From positions 35,404 through 99,403 of the forward strand of contig CAIXFN010000039.1 of the NCBI GenBank assembly GCA_903918755.1: a stretch of 64,000 nt of DNA. Reading direction: 5' to 3'. The translations under genes were made by a program, and so were the position numbers. The notes under the pieces were generated by a model. The model was given only the letters and a program-made list of their open reading frames with translations, searched no databases and was not told the origin of the DNA. Every line of letters begins with the position of its first letter. Position 1 is the first letter of the stretch. Positions 21,202-30,104 of this stretch are shown piece by piece. This stretch comes from an uncultured Pedosphaera sp. (GTDB lineage Bacteria; Verrucomicrobiota; Verrucomicrobiia; Limisphaerales; Pedosphaeraceae).

Positions 21202-21513
21202 ATGTACGCTGTAGTCGAGACCGGAAGTAAACAATATCGTGTCGCCGCCGGAGACACACTGGAAATCGAGCGCTTGGCTGTTGAAGCCGGGCAGCCGTTC
21301 ACTTTTGACCGCGTCCTGCTCGTGAGCAAGGATGGCAAGCTGAGCGTCGGCTCCCCGACCGTGGCGGCTGCCAGCGTGGTCGCGGATGTCGTCGAGCACA
21401 AGCGCGGCGAGAAAAAGATCGCGTTCAAGATGAAGCGCCGCAAGGGCTATCATCGCACGGTCGGCCACCGTCAGGAGTTGACGGTCGTCAAAATCAAGGA
21501 AATCAACGCATAA
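21202..21513 (+). CDS. rplU: 50S ribosomal protein L21
   Basis: A 103-residue L21, a 23S rRNA-binding protein of the large subunit. Diagnostic sequence: YAVVETGSKQYRVAAGD at the start, LEIERL, DRVLLV and the C-terminal KRRKGYHRTVGHRQ. Length is normal. rpmA follows after 6 nt, the classic rplU–rpmA–obgE order. Confidence 0.98.
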   Translation: MYAVVETGSKQYRVAAGDTLEIERLAVEAGQPFTFDRVLLVSKDGKLSVGSPTVAAASVVADVVEHKRGEKKIAFKMKRRKGYHRTVGHRQELTVVKIKEINA

Positions 21514-21519
21514 TTTCGT

Positions 21520-21783
21520 ATGGCACATAAAAAAGGTCAAGGCAGCGTCCGGAACGGACGCGACAGCGCCAGCAAACGGCTCGGCGTGAAGCGCTACGGT
21601 GGTGAGTTTGTCACCGCGGGTAGCATCATCGTCCGCCAGCGCGGCACCAAATTTTCCGCCGGCTTGAATGTCGGCACCGGTCGCGATTGGACCCTCTTCG
21701 CCCTCGTGGACGGCAAGGTTCATTTCGACAAGGGCAGCAAGCGCGTTAACATCGTCGCCGACTCCGCCCCGGCCAATAACTGA
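21520..21783 (+). CDS. rpmA: 50S ribosomal protein L27
   Basis: An 87-residue L27 with the conserved N-terminus [16 protein letters not shown], then [12 protein letters not shown] and [10 protein letters not shown]. It acts near the peptidyl-transferase centre. There is no N-terminal cleaved extension of the Firmicutes type. It is followed by an intrinsic terminator before obgE. Confidence 0.98.
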   Translation: MAHKKGQGSVRNGRDSASKRLGVKRYGGEFVTAGSIIVRQRGTKFSAGLNVGTGRDWTLFALVDGKVHFDKGSKRVNIVADSAPANN

Positions 21784-21807
21784 CGCGCACCGCGCGCTAT
21801 TTTACAG

Positions 21808-21834
21808 GGCGAGGTCTTGGGCCTCGCCTTTTTT
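21808..21834 (+). terminator. rho-independent terminator between rpmA and obgE
   Basis: A 7-bp GC stem (GGCGAGG 21808-21814, CCTCGCC 21822-21828) with a 7-nt loop and a run of six T (21829-21834). The obgE ATG is only 8 nt after the T run, so obgE translation would depend on readthrough, or on regulated antitermination. Confidence 0.85.
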
Positions 21835-21842
21835 ATTTCTTC

Positions 21843-23054
21843 ATGTTTGTTGATCAGGTCAAAGTTTACGCGCGCGCCGGTCACGGCGGCAAAGGTTGTG
21901 TCGCCTTCCACCGGGAGGCCTACATTACCAAGGGTGGTCCCAGCGGTGGCAACGGCGGCCGCGGCGGCGACGTCATCCTCCAGGCGGATCATGACCTGAA
22001 CAACCTGATCGGGCAGTATTTTGTGCCCCGGTTGATCGCCGAGGTCGGCGAACCCGGCATGGGCAAGGGCATGGATGGCCATGCCGGCAAGGATTTGCTC
22101 ATCAAAGTGCCCTGCGGCACGCTCGTCTGGAAATTGCCTTCCCACCCGGTCCCCGAGGAGACGAACGAGGAAGACGACGACGAAGCCGCCGAGAGTGACG
22201 AGGAATCTGCCACGGGCAAACCCAAACTCGCCGTGGCCCGGCGCCCGGTCATCCGCCATTCCGGCACCGAGCGCGGGTTGGAAATTGATCTCAGCCAGGA
22301 GCCCGAGGACGAAAAGAACGAGGCCCCGCCCCTCGGCGAGGAAGAGCTGGTCGCTGATCTCACCGAAAACGGCCAGACGTTTGTCCTCTGCAAAGGCGGC
22401 CGCGGTGGCTTGGGTAATCGCAATTTTGCCACTGCCCGTCACCAGACTCCCCGCTTCGCCCAACCCGGCGAACCCGGCGGCGAAGGTGAATACCGTTTTG
22501 AACTGCGGCTCATCGCCGAAGTGGGTTTGGTGGGTTATCCCAACGCCGGCAAGTCCACACTCCTCACCGCGATCTCGCACGCCCGTCCCAAAATCGCGCC
22601 CTATCCGTTTACCACGCTCACCCCGCAGGTTGGCATTCTGGAGTATCCGGATTTCCACCGGCTCACGGTCTGCGATGTGCCCGGTCTGATCGAAGGGGCG
22701 CATAACAACGTCGGTCTGGGCCATGCTTTCCTCCGCCACATCAAGCGTTGCAAGGTCCTGGTGCTGCTGCTCGACATGGCGGGCACCGATGGCCGTCATC
22801 CGTGGGACGATTACAAGCAATTGCTCAAGGAACTCGAGCTCTACGACCCCTCCATGCTCGATAAAACCCGGATCGTCGTTGCCAACAAGATGGACGAGCC
22901 GGTGGCCGAGGAGAATCTCAAGCTCTTCAAGCGCAAGATTCGCAAGGTGCCCCTGCTGCCGATGTCGGCGGCCTTCGATGAGGGCGTGGCCAAGTTCCGC
23001 CAGGTCATCCGCGACGCGGTGGCCGCCGAAGTCACCCCTCCGGGTGAATCCTGA
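21843..23054 (+). CDS. obgE: Obg/CgtA family GTPase with acidic insertion
   Basis: A 403-residue ribosome-assembly and stress GTPase. The glycine-rich Obg domain starts VDQVKVYARAGHGGKGCV and has GGPSGGNGGRGGDV. The G domain has GYPNAGKST (231-239), FTTLTP, DVPGLIEGA and ANKMD. Compared with E. coli ObgE, about 65 extra residues (about 98-165) sit in the Obg domain between KVPCGTLVW and VADLTENGQ, with a strongly acidic run EETNEEDDDEAAESDEES. It follows a terminator and precedes ychF by 3 nt. Confidence 0.95.
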   Translation: MFVDQVKVYARAGHGGKGCVAFHREAYITKGGPSGGNGGRGGDVILQADHDLNNLIGQYFVPRLIAEVGEPGMGKGMDGHAGKDLLIKVPCGTLVWKLPSHPVPEETNEEDDDEAAESDEESATGKPKLAVARRPVIRHSGTERGLEIDLSQEPEDEKNEAPPLGEEELVADLTENGQTFVLCKGGRGGLGNRNFATARHQTPRFAQPGEPGGEGEYRFELRLIAEVGLVGYPNAGKSTLLTAISHARPKIAPYPFTTLTPQVGILEYPDFHRLTVCDVPGLIEGAHNNVGLGHAFLRHIKRCKVLVLLLDMAGTDGRHPWDDYKQLLKELELYDPSMLDKTRIVVANKMDEPVAEENLKLFKRKIRKVPLLPMSAAFDEGVAKFRQVIRDAVAAEVTPPGES

Positions 23055-23057
23055 TTT

Positions 23058-24161
23058 ATGCTTAAAGCCGGAATCGTCGGACTGCCCAACGTGGGCAAAT
23101 CCACCCTTTTCAATGCGGTGACGCGCACCCGCAAGGCGGTGGCGGCCAATTACCCGTTTTGCACCATCGATCCCAACGTCGGCATCGTCACCGTTCCGGA
23201 CGCCCGTCTGGACGTGCTCCGCAAAATCGCCAAGACCTCGGTCATCATTCCCGCGGCGATCGAATTTGTGGACATTGCCGGCCTGGTCAAGGGCGCGGCT
23301 GCGGGTGAAGGTTTGGGCAACAAATTCTTGACCCACATCCGCGAAGTCGATGCCATCGTCCAAGTCGTGCGCTGCTTCGAGGATGCCGACATCCATCATG
23401 TGGCCGGCGCCATTGATCCCATTCGCGACATCGAAACGATCATCACCGAGTTGGTGCTGGCGGATCTCGACACCGTCAAGAAACGCCGCGAAAAGGGCGC
23501 CAAGGACGCCAAGCGGGGCGACAAAATCGCCGCCGCCGAAGCCGAAGTGCTCGCCAAACTGGAGCCGCATCTCGATCTCGGCAAGCCGGCCATCACCCTG
23601 GAACTGACGCCCGAAGAAAAGGTGATCGCCAAGGGGTTCTTCCTGCTCACCGACAAGCCCACCATTCTCGCCGCCAACGTCAAGGAATCGGACCTGGCCA
23701 CCGCCGACAGCAATCCCTACGTCGCCAAGGTGCGCGCTTTCGCTCAGACCCACATCGCTTGCGAAACCGTGGTCATCAGCGCGCAAATCGAGAGTGATCT
23801 CGTTGACCTGACCCCCGAGGAAGCCCAGGAATTTTTGACCGCCCTGGGCGTGAAGGAATCCGGCATCGGTGCCCTGATCCGGGGTACGTATCATTTGCTG
23901 GGTCTCCGCACCTATTTTACCGCCGGAGAAAAAGAAGTCCGCGCCTGGACGATTCATGCCGGCGACACCGCCCCCCAGGCTGCCGGCGTCATTCACAGCG
24001 ATTTCGAACGCGGTTTCATCAAAGCGGAAACCGTGGCCTACGACGACCTCGTCAAACTGGGTTCCGTCGCCGCCGCCCGGGACAAGGGTTTGTACCGGAT
24101 GGAAGGCAAGGAATACATCGTCAAGGACGGGGATGTGATGCTGTTCAAATTCAACGTGTAA
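23058..24161 (+). CDS. ychF: redox-regulated ATPase YchF
   Basis: A 367-residue OLA1/YchF protein. Motifs are [15 protein letters not shown] (P-loop), [12 protein letters not shown] (switch region), [21 protein letters not shown] and NVKESDL, where GTPases have NKxD, consistent with ATP specificity. The C-terminal TGS domain ends [18 protein letters not shown]. It binds ribosomes and the proteasome-like machinery in other organisms. It lies 3 nt after obgE. Confidence 0.97.
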   Translation: MLKAGIVGLPNVGKSTLFNAVTRTRKAVAANYPFCTIDPNVGIVTVPDARLDVLRKIAKTSVIIPAAIEFVDIAGLVKGAAAGEGLGNKFLTHIREVDAIVQVVRCFEDADIHHVAGAIDPIRDIETIITELVLADLDTVKKRREKGAKDAKRGDKIAAAEAEVLAKLEPHLDLGKPAITLELTPEEKVIAKGFFLLTDKPTILAANVKESDLATADSNPYVAKVRAFAQTHIACETVVISAQIESDLVDLTPEEAQEFLTALGVKESGIGALIRGTYHLLGLRTYFTAGEKEVRAWTIHAGDTAPQAAGVIHSDFERGFIKAETVAYDDLVKLGSVAAARDKGLYRMEGKEYIVKDGDVMLFKFNV

Positions 24162-24172
24162 AAAGGATTCCC

Positions 24173-25087
24173 ATGCGCCGCTCCCTGGCCCTCTTGCTTG
24201 CCGGATTGTTTCTCACCGTAACACTTCGCTTGCCGGCCGCCGGTCCGGAATTCACGCGCACGGAGGACGTTGTTTACGGCCGGAAGTTTGGCACGGCGCT
24301 GACGATGGATGTTTTCCGTCCCGCCAAGTCGAATCACCGCGGCATCCTCTTCATGGTCAGCGGCGGATTCAAATCCGACCACGACGGCATCAACCCCGGG
24401 TTTTACGGTCACTTGCTGGAGCGCGGTTACACGGTGTTCGCCGTGGTGCATGGCTCCCAGCCCCGCTTTATTATTCCCGAGATCGAGCAGGACATTCATC
24501 GCGCCGTCCGGTTTGTCCGCGTTCACGCTGCGGAGTATGGCATCGACCCGGACCATTTGGGCATCACCGGCGCCAGTGCCGGCGGCCACCTCTCCCTGAC
24601 CATGGGCACGCAGGGTCGCCGCGGCGATCCTGAGGCCAAAGACCCCGTGGACCGCGCCAGCAGCGCTGTCCAATGCGTGGCCTGTTTCTTTCCGCCTACT
24701 GATTTTCTGAACTGGGGACAGCCCAGTGAGGATGGCGTGGGCTATGGCCCCACCGCCCAATTCAATCCCGCGTTCGGACCGCGTACCCTCACCGCCGAAG
24801 GCCGGAAGGCCCTGGGCGCGGAAATTTCCCCCATCAATTTTGTCCACCCGCGCATGGCCCCCACGCTCATCATCCACGGGGATGCCGATCGCCTGGTCCC
24901 CATCTATCAAGCGCGGATTTTTACGCAGCGCTGCAAGGAAGTCGGCGCGGTGTGCAAATTGGTCGTTCGCCCCGGTAAGGACCACGGCTGGGCTTCCATG
25001 ACCGACGATATGGCGATCTTTGCGGATTGGTTTGATCTCAACCTGCGTGGGATTCAGCCTCCGGCGGAGCAACCGGCCGGCCGCTAA
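24173..25087 (+). CDS. secreted alpha/beta hydrolase (esterase/S9-like)
   Basis: A 304-residue exported hydrolase. The N-terminus MRRSLALLLAGLFLTVTL is a signal peptide. The nucleophile elbow is GASAGGHLSL; the acid lies in HGDADRLVP and the catalytic His in GKDHGWASM. The FTRTEDVVYGRK start is common in polysaccharide-esterase-like or BD-FAE-like members. It lies 11 nt after ychF, probably read from the same transcript. The substrate is unknown. Confidence 0.87.
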   Translation: MRRSLALLLAGLFLTVTLRLPAAGPEFTRTEDVVYGRKFGTALTMDVFRPAKSNHRGILFMVSGGFKSDHDGINPGFYGHLLERGYTVFAVVHGSQPRFIIPEIEQDIHRAVRFVRVHAAEYGIDPDHLGITGASAGGHLSLTMGTQGRRGDPEAKDPVDRASSAVQCVACFFPPTDFLNWGQPSEDGVGYGPTAQFNPAFGPRTLTAEGRKALGAEISPINFVHPRMAPTLIIHGDADRLVPIYQARIFTQRCKEVGAVCKLVVRPGKDHGWASMTDDMAIFADWFDLNLRGIQPPAEQPAGR

Positions 25088-25097
25088 CCTTCCGGAA

Positions 25098-26948
25098 TCA
25101 ATCTCCGGTCTTCCGCCCGAATTCCGCCTCCAGCGGAATGAACTTCACCACCAGGAATCCCGGGATCGTCGCCAGCAGCACCCAGATAAAGAAGTGCTGG
25201 TACCCGATGATCTCCTGCAGCCAGCCGCTGAACATTCCCGGCAGCATCATCCCCAGTGCCATGAACCCGGTGCAGATCGCGTAATGCGCCGTGGCGTGCC
25301 GGCCGCGGGCGATGTAAATCATATAGAGCATGTAAGCCGAGAAGCCGAACCCGTAGCCGAATTGTTCCACCGCAATGCCCAGGTTGATGATCCAAAAATT
25401 ATCGGGTTGGCTGGTGGCGAGATAGACAAAAACCGCGTCCGGCAGATGGATGGCCAGCACCATCGGCCACAGCCAGAATTTCAATCCCTGCCGCGCCGCC
25501 ACCATTCCTCCCAGTAAACCGCCCGCCGTCAGCGCCACGATTCCCACCGTGCCGTAAGCGAATCCCACCTGTCCCGGCGTCAATCCGAGTCCGCCCACTT
25601 CCCGGCCATCGAGGAGGAAAGGCGTCACCATCTTGACCAGTTGCGCCTCGGCAAAGCGGTAGGTGAGTAGGAAGAGCAGCAGGATGCCGATTTTGTCCTT
25701 TTGAAAAAAGGCGGCCATGGTCCGACCGAATTCCCGAAAGAAACGCGGCAGCGAATGGGCCTCGCCCGGTCGGTCGCTCTCGGGGTGTGGCAGCATCCAT
25801 TGGTGATATATCCCGAAAAGCAGGAACAGGCCCCCCAACACGCCAAACGTGATCGACCACGATATCGGCACATTCCCCGAACGCACTTCAAAATGCGCCG
25901 TGATGGGTTCCCGCAGTTTCGGATCCAACTGCACGACCGCCTGCGCGGGCTGATTCCAATTCTTGTCATCAAATGTCAGCCGTGTGCCCTCCGCTACCAG
26001 GAAGTTTTTTTCATTGCCGCCCCCGAAGCCCAGATTCGGTCGGGCGCCCACCGTGATGACGATCGGCCGGCCGGGTGGTTCGGAAAGACGCAGGGTGACT
26101 ACCCCCAAATTGCCCGCCAGCGGGCTTGGTCGCGCCGCCGTCCGGCTGAAATGCTCGCGCAAGAAGGATTCGAGCGCATTCGTCTGGGGCACGGCCGCCC
26201 CGGCGGCGAGCGCCGCCGTTTTCGTTTCTCCGGGCCGGAAACCAAAATGGACATTGTTGCTGCGGGCCGCCGCCAATTGCGCAGTGGCCTCCGCGCGTTC
26301 GATGGGGTGGGGGACAATCTCCATCTCGGCCGGTTCGACAATGATTCGCAACCCGCCCGGCGCGGTCCCCGTTGGTGCCGCGGACCGGATTTCCGCCGCC
26401 AGCGGTGCGGTGCTGACCGCCAATTCCGTCCCCGGAATGCCCGTGTGATTTTGAATCCAGCCCGCCAGGATCACCAGCAAGCCCTGCCCGAAGATCGTGG
26501 CAATGCGATAAAAGGTGCTCCGTATCCCCACGAAAAAGGCCTGTTCTTTTTCCGTGGTCGCCAGCAGGTAAAACCCGTCGATGGCGATATCATGGGTCGC
26601 CGAGCTGAAGGCCAGCAGCCAGAGGAATGCCAGGGAGTACTGGAAAAAATGCGTGGTGGGAATCGTCAACGCCAGCCCCGCCAGGCCACCACCGAGGATC
26701 AATTGCAGGCTGGCGATCCAGCGCCGGCGCGTGCCCAATATGTCCACCACCGGGCTCCACAGTGGTTTGATGACCCAGGGCAGATAAAGCCAGCTCGTGT
26801 ACAGGGCCAGATCGGTGTTGGACACCCCCATGCCTTTGTACATGATCGCCGACACCGTCATCACCACCACATACGGCAATCCTTCCGCCAGGTACAGGGA
26901 CGGAACCCAGCCCCACGGATTCCAATTACTGCGGCGATGATCTGGCAT
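25098..26948 (-). CDS. AmpG-like MFS transporter with a large extramembrane insertion
   Basis: A 616-residue membrane transporter of the PAT/AmpG group (muropeptide or acetyl-CoA-like import). The start PSLYLAEGLPYVVVMTVSAIMY, the LPWVIKPLWSPVVD loop and DIAIDGFYLL are typical. The usual size is near 430, and this one carries about 170 residues (about 175-345) without membrane character in the central loop. That insertion includes an adhesion-like beta-rich stretch with RLSEPPGRPIVITVG. The remainder resumes with six helices. A peptidoglycan-recycling role is likely, not proven. Confidence 0.85.
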   Translation of the reverse strand: MPDHRRSNWNPWGWVPSLYLAEGLPYVVVMTVSAIMYKGMGVSNTDLALYTSWLYLPWVIKPLWSPVVDILGTRRRWIASLQLILGGGLAGLALTIPTTHFFQYSLAFLWLLAFSSATHDIAIDGFYLLATTEKEQAFFVGIRSTFYRIATIFGQGLLVILAGWIQNHTGIPGTELAVSTAPLAAEIRSAAPTGTAPGGLRIIVEPAEMEIVPHPIERAEATAQLAAARSNNVHFGFRPGETKTAALAAGAAVPQTNALESFLREHFSRTAARPSPLAGNLGVVTLRLSEPPGRPIVITVGARPNLGFGGGNEKNFLVAEGTRLTFDDKNWNQPAQAVVQLDPKLREPITAHFEVRSGNVPISWSITFGVLGGLFLLFGIYHQWMLPHPESDRPGEAHSLPRFFREFGRTMAAFFQKDKIGILLLFLLTYRFAEAQLVKMVTPFLLDGREVGGLGLTPGQVGFAYGTVGIVALTAGGLLGGMVAARQGLKFWLWPMVLAIHLPDAVFVYLATSQPDNFWIINLGIAVEQFGYGFGFSAYMLYMIYIARGRHATAHYAICTGFMALGMMLPGMFSGWLQEIIGYQHFFIWVLLATIPGFLVVKFIPLEAEFGRKTGD

Positions 26949-26991
26949 GGCTTGCTCCCACCGTCACGATCCCGCGGCTGCGCCCGGGCGC

Positions 26992-29814
26992 CTATTTGGC
27001 CGCGAACTCCAGCACGGCGGTCACACACCGACCGCAGAGGGTCGCGTGCGCGGGGTTCGCTCCCACATCGGTTTCGCAATGCCAGCAGCGTTCGCATTTC
27101 TGGCCGGCGGCCGGGGCGACCGTTACCACGGTTTTGTCGTCGCCTGCTGCGCTGACGTCCAATTGTGAAACATTCAACAACTCGCGCAAATCAGTGGCGT
27201 GCGCCGCCATCTCGGCGAGCCGTCCGGGAGCCACGCTCAGGGACACCCGCGCTTCGAGGGACTTGCCGATGGTCTTCGCCTGCCGCGCTTTTTCCAGTTC
27301 GGGCAGCGCGAGGTTCCGCAATTCCAGCAGCTCCTGCCAGCACTTTTGCTGCGCCTCCGCCGCCGGCACTCCGGCCGGTTTCCAGGTGGTCAAGTGGGCC
27401 GATTCTCCCGGTGGCGCCGGAATAAAATCCCACGCTTCGTCGGCTGTGAATGAAAGGATGGGCCCCAGCAACTGGCTCAGGCCGGTCACGATTCGGTGCA
27501 GCGCGGTCTGCGTGGATCGTCGCCGGGGCGAATTGGCCGCGTCCGTATACAAGCGGTCCTTTACCACATCGTGGTAAATCGCGGACAATTCCACCGCCAC
27601 GAACTGGCTGATTTTCTGATAGACCACATGAAACTCAAATTGATCGTAAGCCGTCAGGATCTCGGCTTCCAACCGCGCGAACTCTCCCAAAATCCAGCGG
27701 TCCAGACCGGTCAGTTGGTCTTCCCGCACCGCGTGTTTGGCTGGTTCAAAATCGTACAAATTCGAGAGTTGATAACGCAGCGCGTTGCGGATGCCGCGAT
27801 AGGATTCCCCGACTTTGTTGATCCGTTCCTCGCTCACGACAATATCGTTGCGATAATCCTGCGAGGCCACCCACAGCCGGACCACGTCCGCCCCGTACTT
27901 TTTGACGTACGCTTCCGCGGTCTGCGGTTTGTCATAACCGCCCTGGCCCTGCTTGCTCTTCGAGATCTTCTCCCGGTCCGCATCCACCATGAACCCATGC
28001 GTGAGCACGGTCTTGTACGGCGGCACCCCGTTGCCCGCGAGCGAGAGCAGCAGCGACGATTGGAACCAGCCGCGATGCTGATCGCTGCCCTCCAGGTAAA
28101 CATCCGCCTGCCAGCGCTCCGGACCGCTCGCCTTGGCATGCTGCAATTCCGGCCGGCGACTCAACACCGCCCGGGAGGACGAACCGGAGTCGATCCACAC
28201 GTCCAGGGTGTCGCTGGACTTGGCGACGGCTTCCGCCCCGCTCCAGTCTTCCGGCCTCACCAGCGCCCACAATCCCGCCGCCGGTTTCTCAAACCAGATG
28301 TTGGAACCAAATTCCGCGATCAGGTCCGCCGTGCGCCGGACAATCCGGGCTTCCAGAATCGCGTTGCCCTCCGCGTCATAAAACGCCGGGATGGGCACGC
28401 CCCAGGAGCGTTGCCGCGAAATACACCAATCGGGCCGGGATTTCACCGCGCCTTCGATCCGGTTTTGTCCCCAATCCGGCACCCAGTGCACCTGGCCAAT
28501 GCCCGCCAGCGCCTTTTGCCGGAAGCCGTTGAAATCAATTGCGATAAACCACTGGTCCATCGCCCGGAAGATGATCGGAGTTTTGCTCCGCCAGCAGAAC
28601 GGATAGCTGTGATGGTAGTTTTCCTGGTGGACCAGCGCCTGCCGCACCCGCAATTCATGGAGCACGGCTTCGTTCGCATCGCTCTTGCCGTGCTTTTCCA
28701 AAATGGACTTGCCCACCATCTCCGCCGGCATTTGCTGCTCGCGGGGAAGTTCGTTCGTGTATGCCAGGCAGCCGTCATCATCCACCGGCGAATAAATTGC
28801 CAGGCCGTTTTGTCGGCCGAGGTTATAATCGTCCAACCCATGCCCGGGCGCGATATGTACGAATCCCGTGCCCGTGTCGTTCGTAACAAACGAATCACCG
28901 GCCAGTAGGTTGCCCTGCCGCGCACAGAACGGATGCTGGTATTGCAACTGCCCCAAATCCGCCGCCGGCAGGGGTTGCGTTTCCGTGACGGTCCAGCCCG
29001 CCTTCTGCGCCACCCCGGCCAGCAGGGCTTCGGAGACGATGAAACTTTCTTCGCCCACCCGGGCCAATTGATAACTTAACTTGGAATTGTACGCCACCGC
29101 CAGGTTCGCTGGCAGGGTCCACGGGGTGGTCGTCCAGATGACGATGAAGGTCCGGTCGCGCCCCACCACGGGGAATTTCACATACACGCTCTGGCTTACG
29201 TGGTCGTGGTACTCCACCTCGGCTTCCGCCAGCGCGGTCCGGCACGGGATGCTCCAATACACCGGCTTCTTCCCGCGATACACAAAACCCTTTTCCACAA
29301 TATCCGCGAACAGGCGCAGTTCGTCCGCCTCGTACTCCCGGTTCAACGTCAAATACGGGTTTTCCCAGTCGCCCAGCACCCCCAACCGCTTGAATTGCTC
29401 GCGTTGCGAATCGATGTACTTGCGCGCATACGCCTCGCACGCCGTCCGGATGCTGGCCGCGTCGGCTGCCGTGTCGCCCGCCTTGCGCATTTCCTGGGTC
29501 ACCTTGAACTCGATCGGTAATCCGTGGCAATCCCAACCCGGGATGTACGGCGCGCTCTTGCCCCGCAGCGTCTGGTATTTGACGATGATGTCCTTGAGAA
29601 TCTTGTTCAACGCCGTCCCGATGTGTACGTCGCCATTGGCGAACGGCGGGCCATCGTGCAGCACGAATTTCTCCGCGCCGGCCCGGGCGGCCTGAATCTT
29701 CTCATAAAGGCCGACCTTGCGCCACTGGTCCAGCCGGAGGGGTTCGCGCGTTACCAGATCGGCTTTCATCGGAAAACCGGTACGCGGCAAATTCAATGTG
29801 TCTTTATAGTCCAT
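26992..29814 (-). CDS. ileS: isoleucyl-tRNA synthetase
   Basis: A 940-residue class I synthetase. The HIGH-type motif reads PPFANGDVHIGTALNK, and the KMSKS motif is KISKSKQ near residue 618. DCHGLPIE and the editing-domain block TTTPWTLPANLA identify Ile/Val enzymes, and WCISRQRSWGVPIP with the C-terminal zinc cluster CERCWHCE/LCGRC makes it IleRS. The AmpG-like gene follows on the same strand after 43 nt. No T-box leader was seen upstream. Confidence 0.98.
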   Translation of the reverse strand: MDYKDTLNLPRTGFPMKADLVTREPLRLDQWRKVGLYEKIQAARAGAEKFVLHDGPPFANGDVHIGTALNKILKDIIVKYQTLRGKSAPYIPGWDCHGLPIEFKVTQEMRKAGDTAADAASIRTACEAYARKYIDSQREQFKRLGVLGDWENPYLTLNREYEADELRLFADIVEKGFVYRGKKPVYWSIPCRTALAEAEVEYHDHVSQSVYVKFPVVGRDRTFIVIWTTTPWTLPANLAVAYNSKLSYQLARVGEESFIVSEALLAGVAQKAGWTVTETQPLPAADLGQLQYQHPFCARQGNLLAGDSFVTNDTGTGFVHIAPGHGLDDYNLGRQNGLAIYSPVDDDGCLAYTNELPREQQMPAEMVGKSILEKHGKSDANEAVLHELRVRQALVHQENYHHSYPFCWRSKTPIIFRAMDQWFIAIDFNGFRQKALAGIGQVHWVPDWGQNRIEGAVKSRPDWCISRQRSWGVPIPAFYDAEGNAILEARIVRRTADLIAEFGSNIWFEKPAAGLWALVRPEDWSGAEAVAKSSDTLDVWIDSGSSSRAVLSRRPELQHAKASGPERWQADVYLEGSDQHRGWFQSSLLLSLAGNGVPPYKTVLTHGFMVDADREKISKSKQGQGGYDKPQTAEAYVKKYGADVVRLWVASQDYRNDIVVSEERINKVGESYRGIRNALRYQLSNLYDFEPAKHAVREDQLTGLDRWILGEFARLEAEILTAYDQFEFHVVYQKISQFVAVELSAIYHDVVKDRLYTDAANSPRRRSTQTALHRIVTGLSQLLGPILSFTADEAWDFIPAPPGESAHLTTWKPAGVPAAEAQQKCWQELLELRNLALPELEKARQAKTIGKSLEARVSLSVAPGRLAEMAAHATDLRELLNVSQLDVSAAGDDKTVVTVAPAAGQKCERCWHCETDVGANPAHATLCGRCVTAVLEFAAK

Positions 29815-30104
29815 CGTGATCCCGAAAATGGACCGTCACGGTACCAGCAGGCCGCCGTGGTGTCAACGCGCGGGCTCGCAGGGGGAACTTTGCTTTTGCC
29901 AAATACCCCCGGTTGTGGTATGGGTATGATCAACAAAATTACCTTGCGTCCGGCCGTTCGGAATTATTCCGGGGCCGCTCTGCCGGTGATATGAAAGCCA
30001 GATTCTCAACGGTTGGGAGGGCGGTTTGGGGCCGCCGCGGTTTCCCCTTGAGGGGCTGGTTGTTTGCCCGCTTTTTACGGTTTCGCCATGAGTCTCCATT
30101 TTTT

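Noticed and set aside
29896..29930. TATGAT -10-like hexamer upstream of the PRC/BON gene
   Set aside because: No -35 at the right spacing; the nearest TTGCCA is about 23 nt away.
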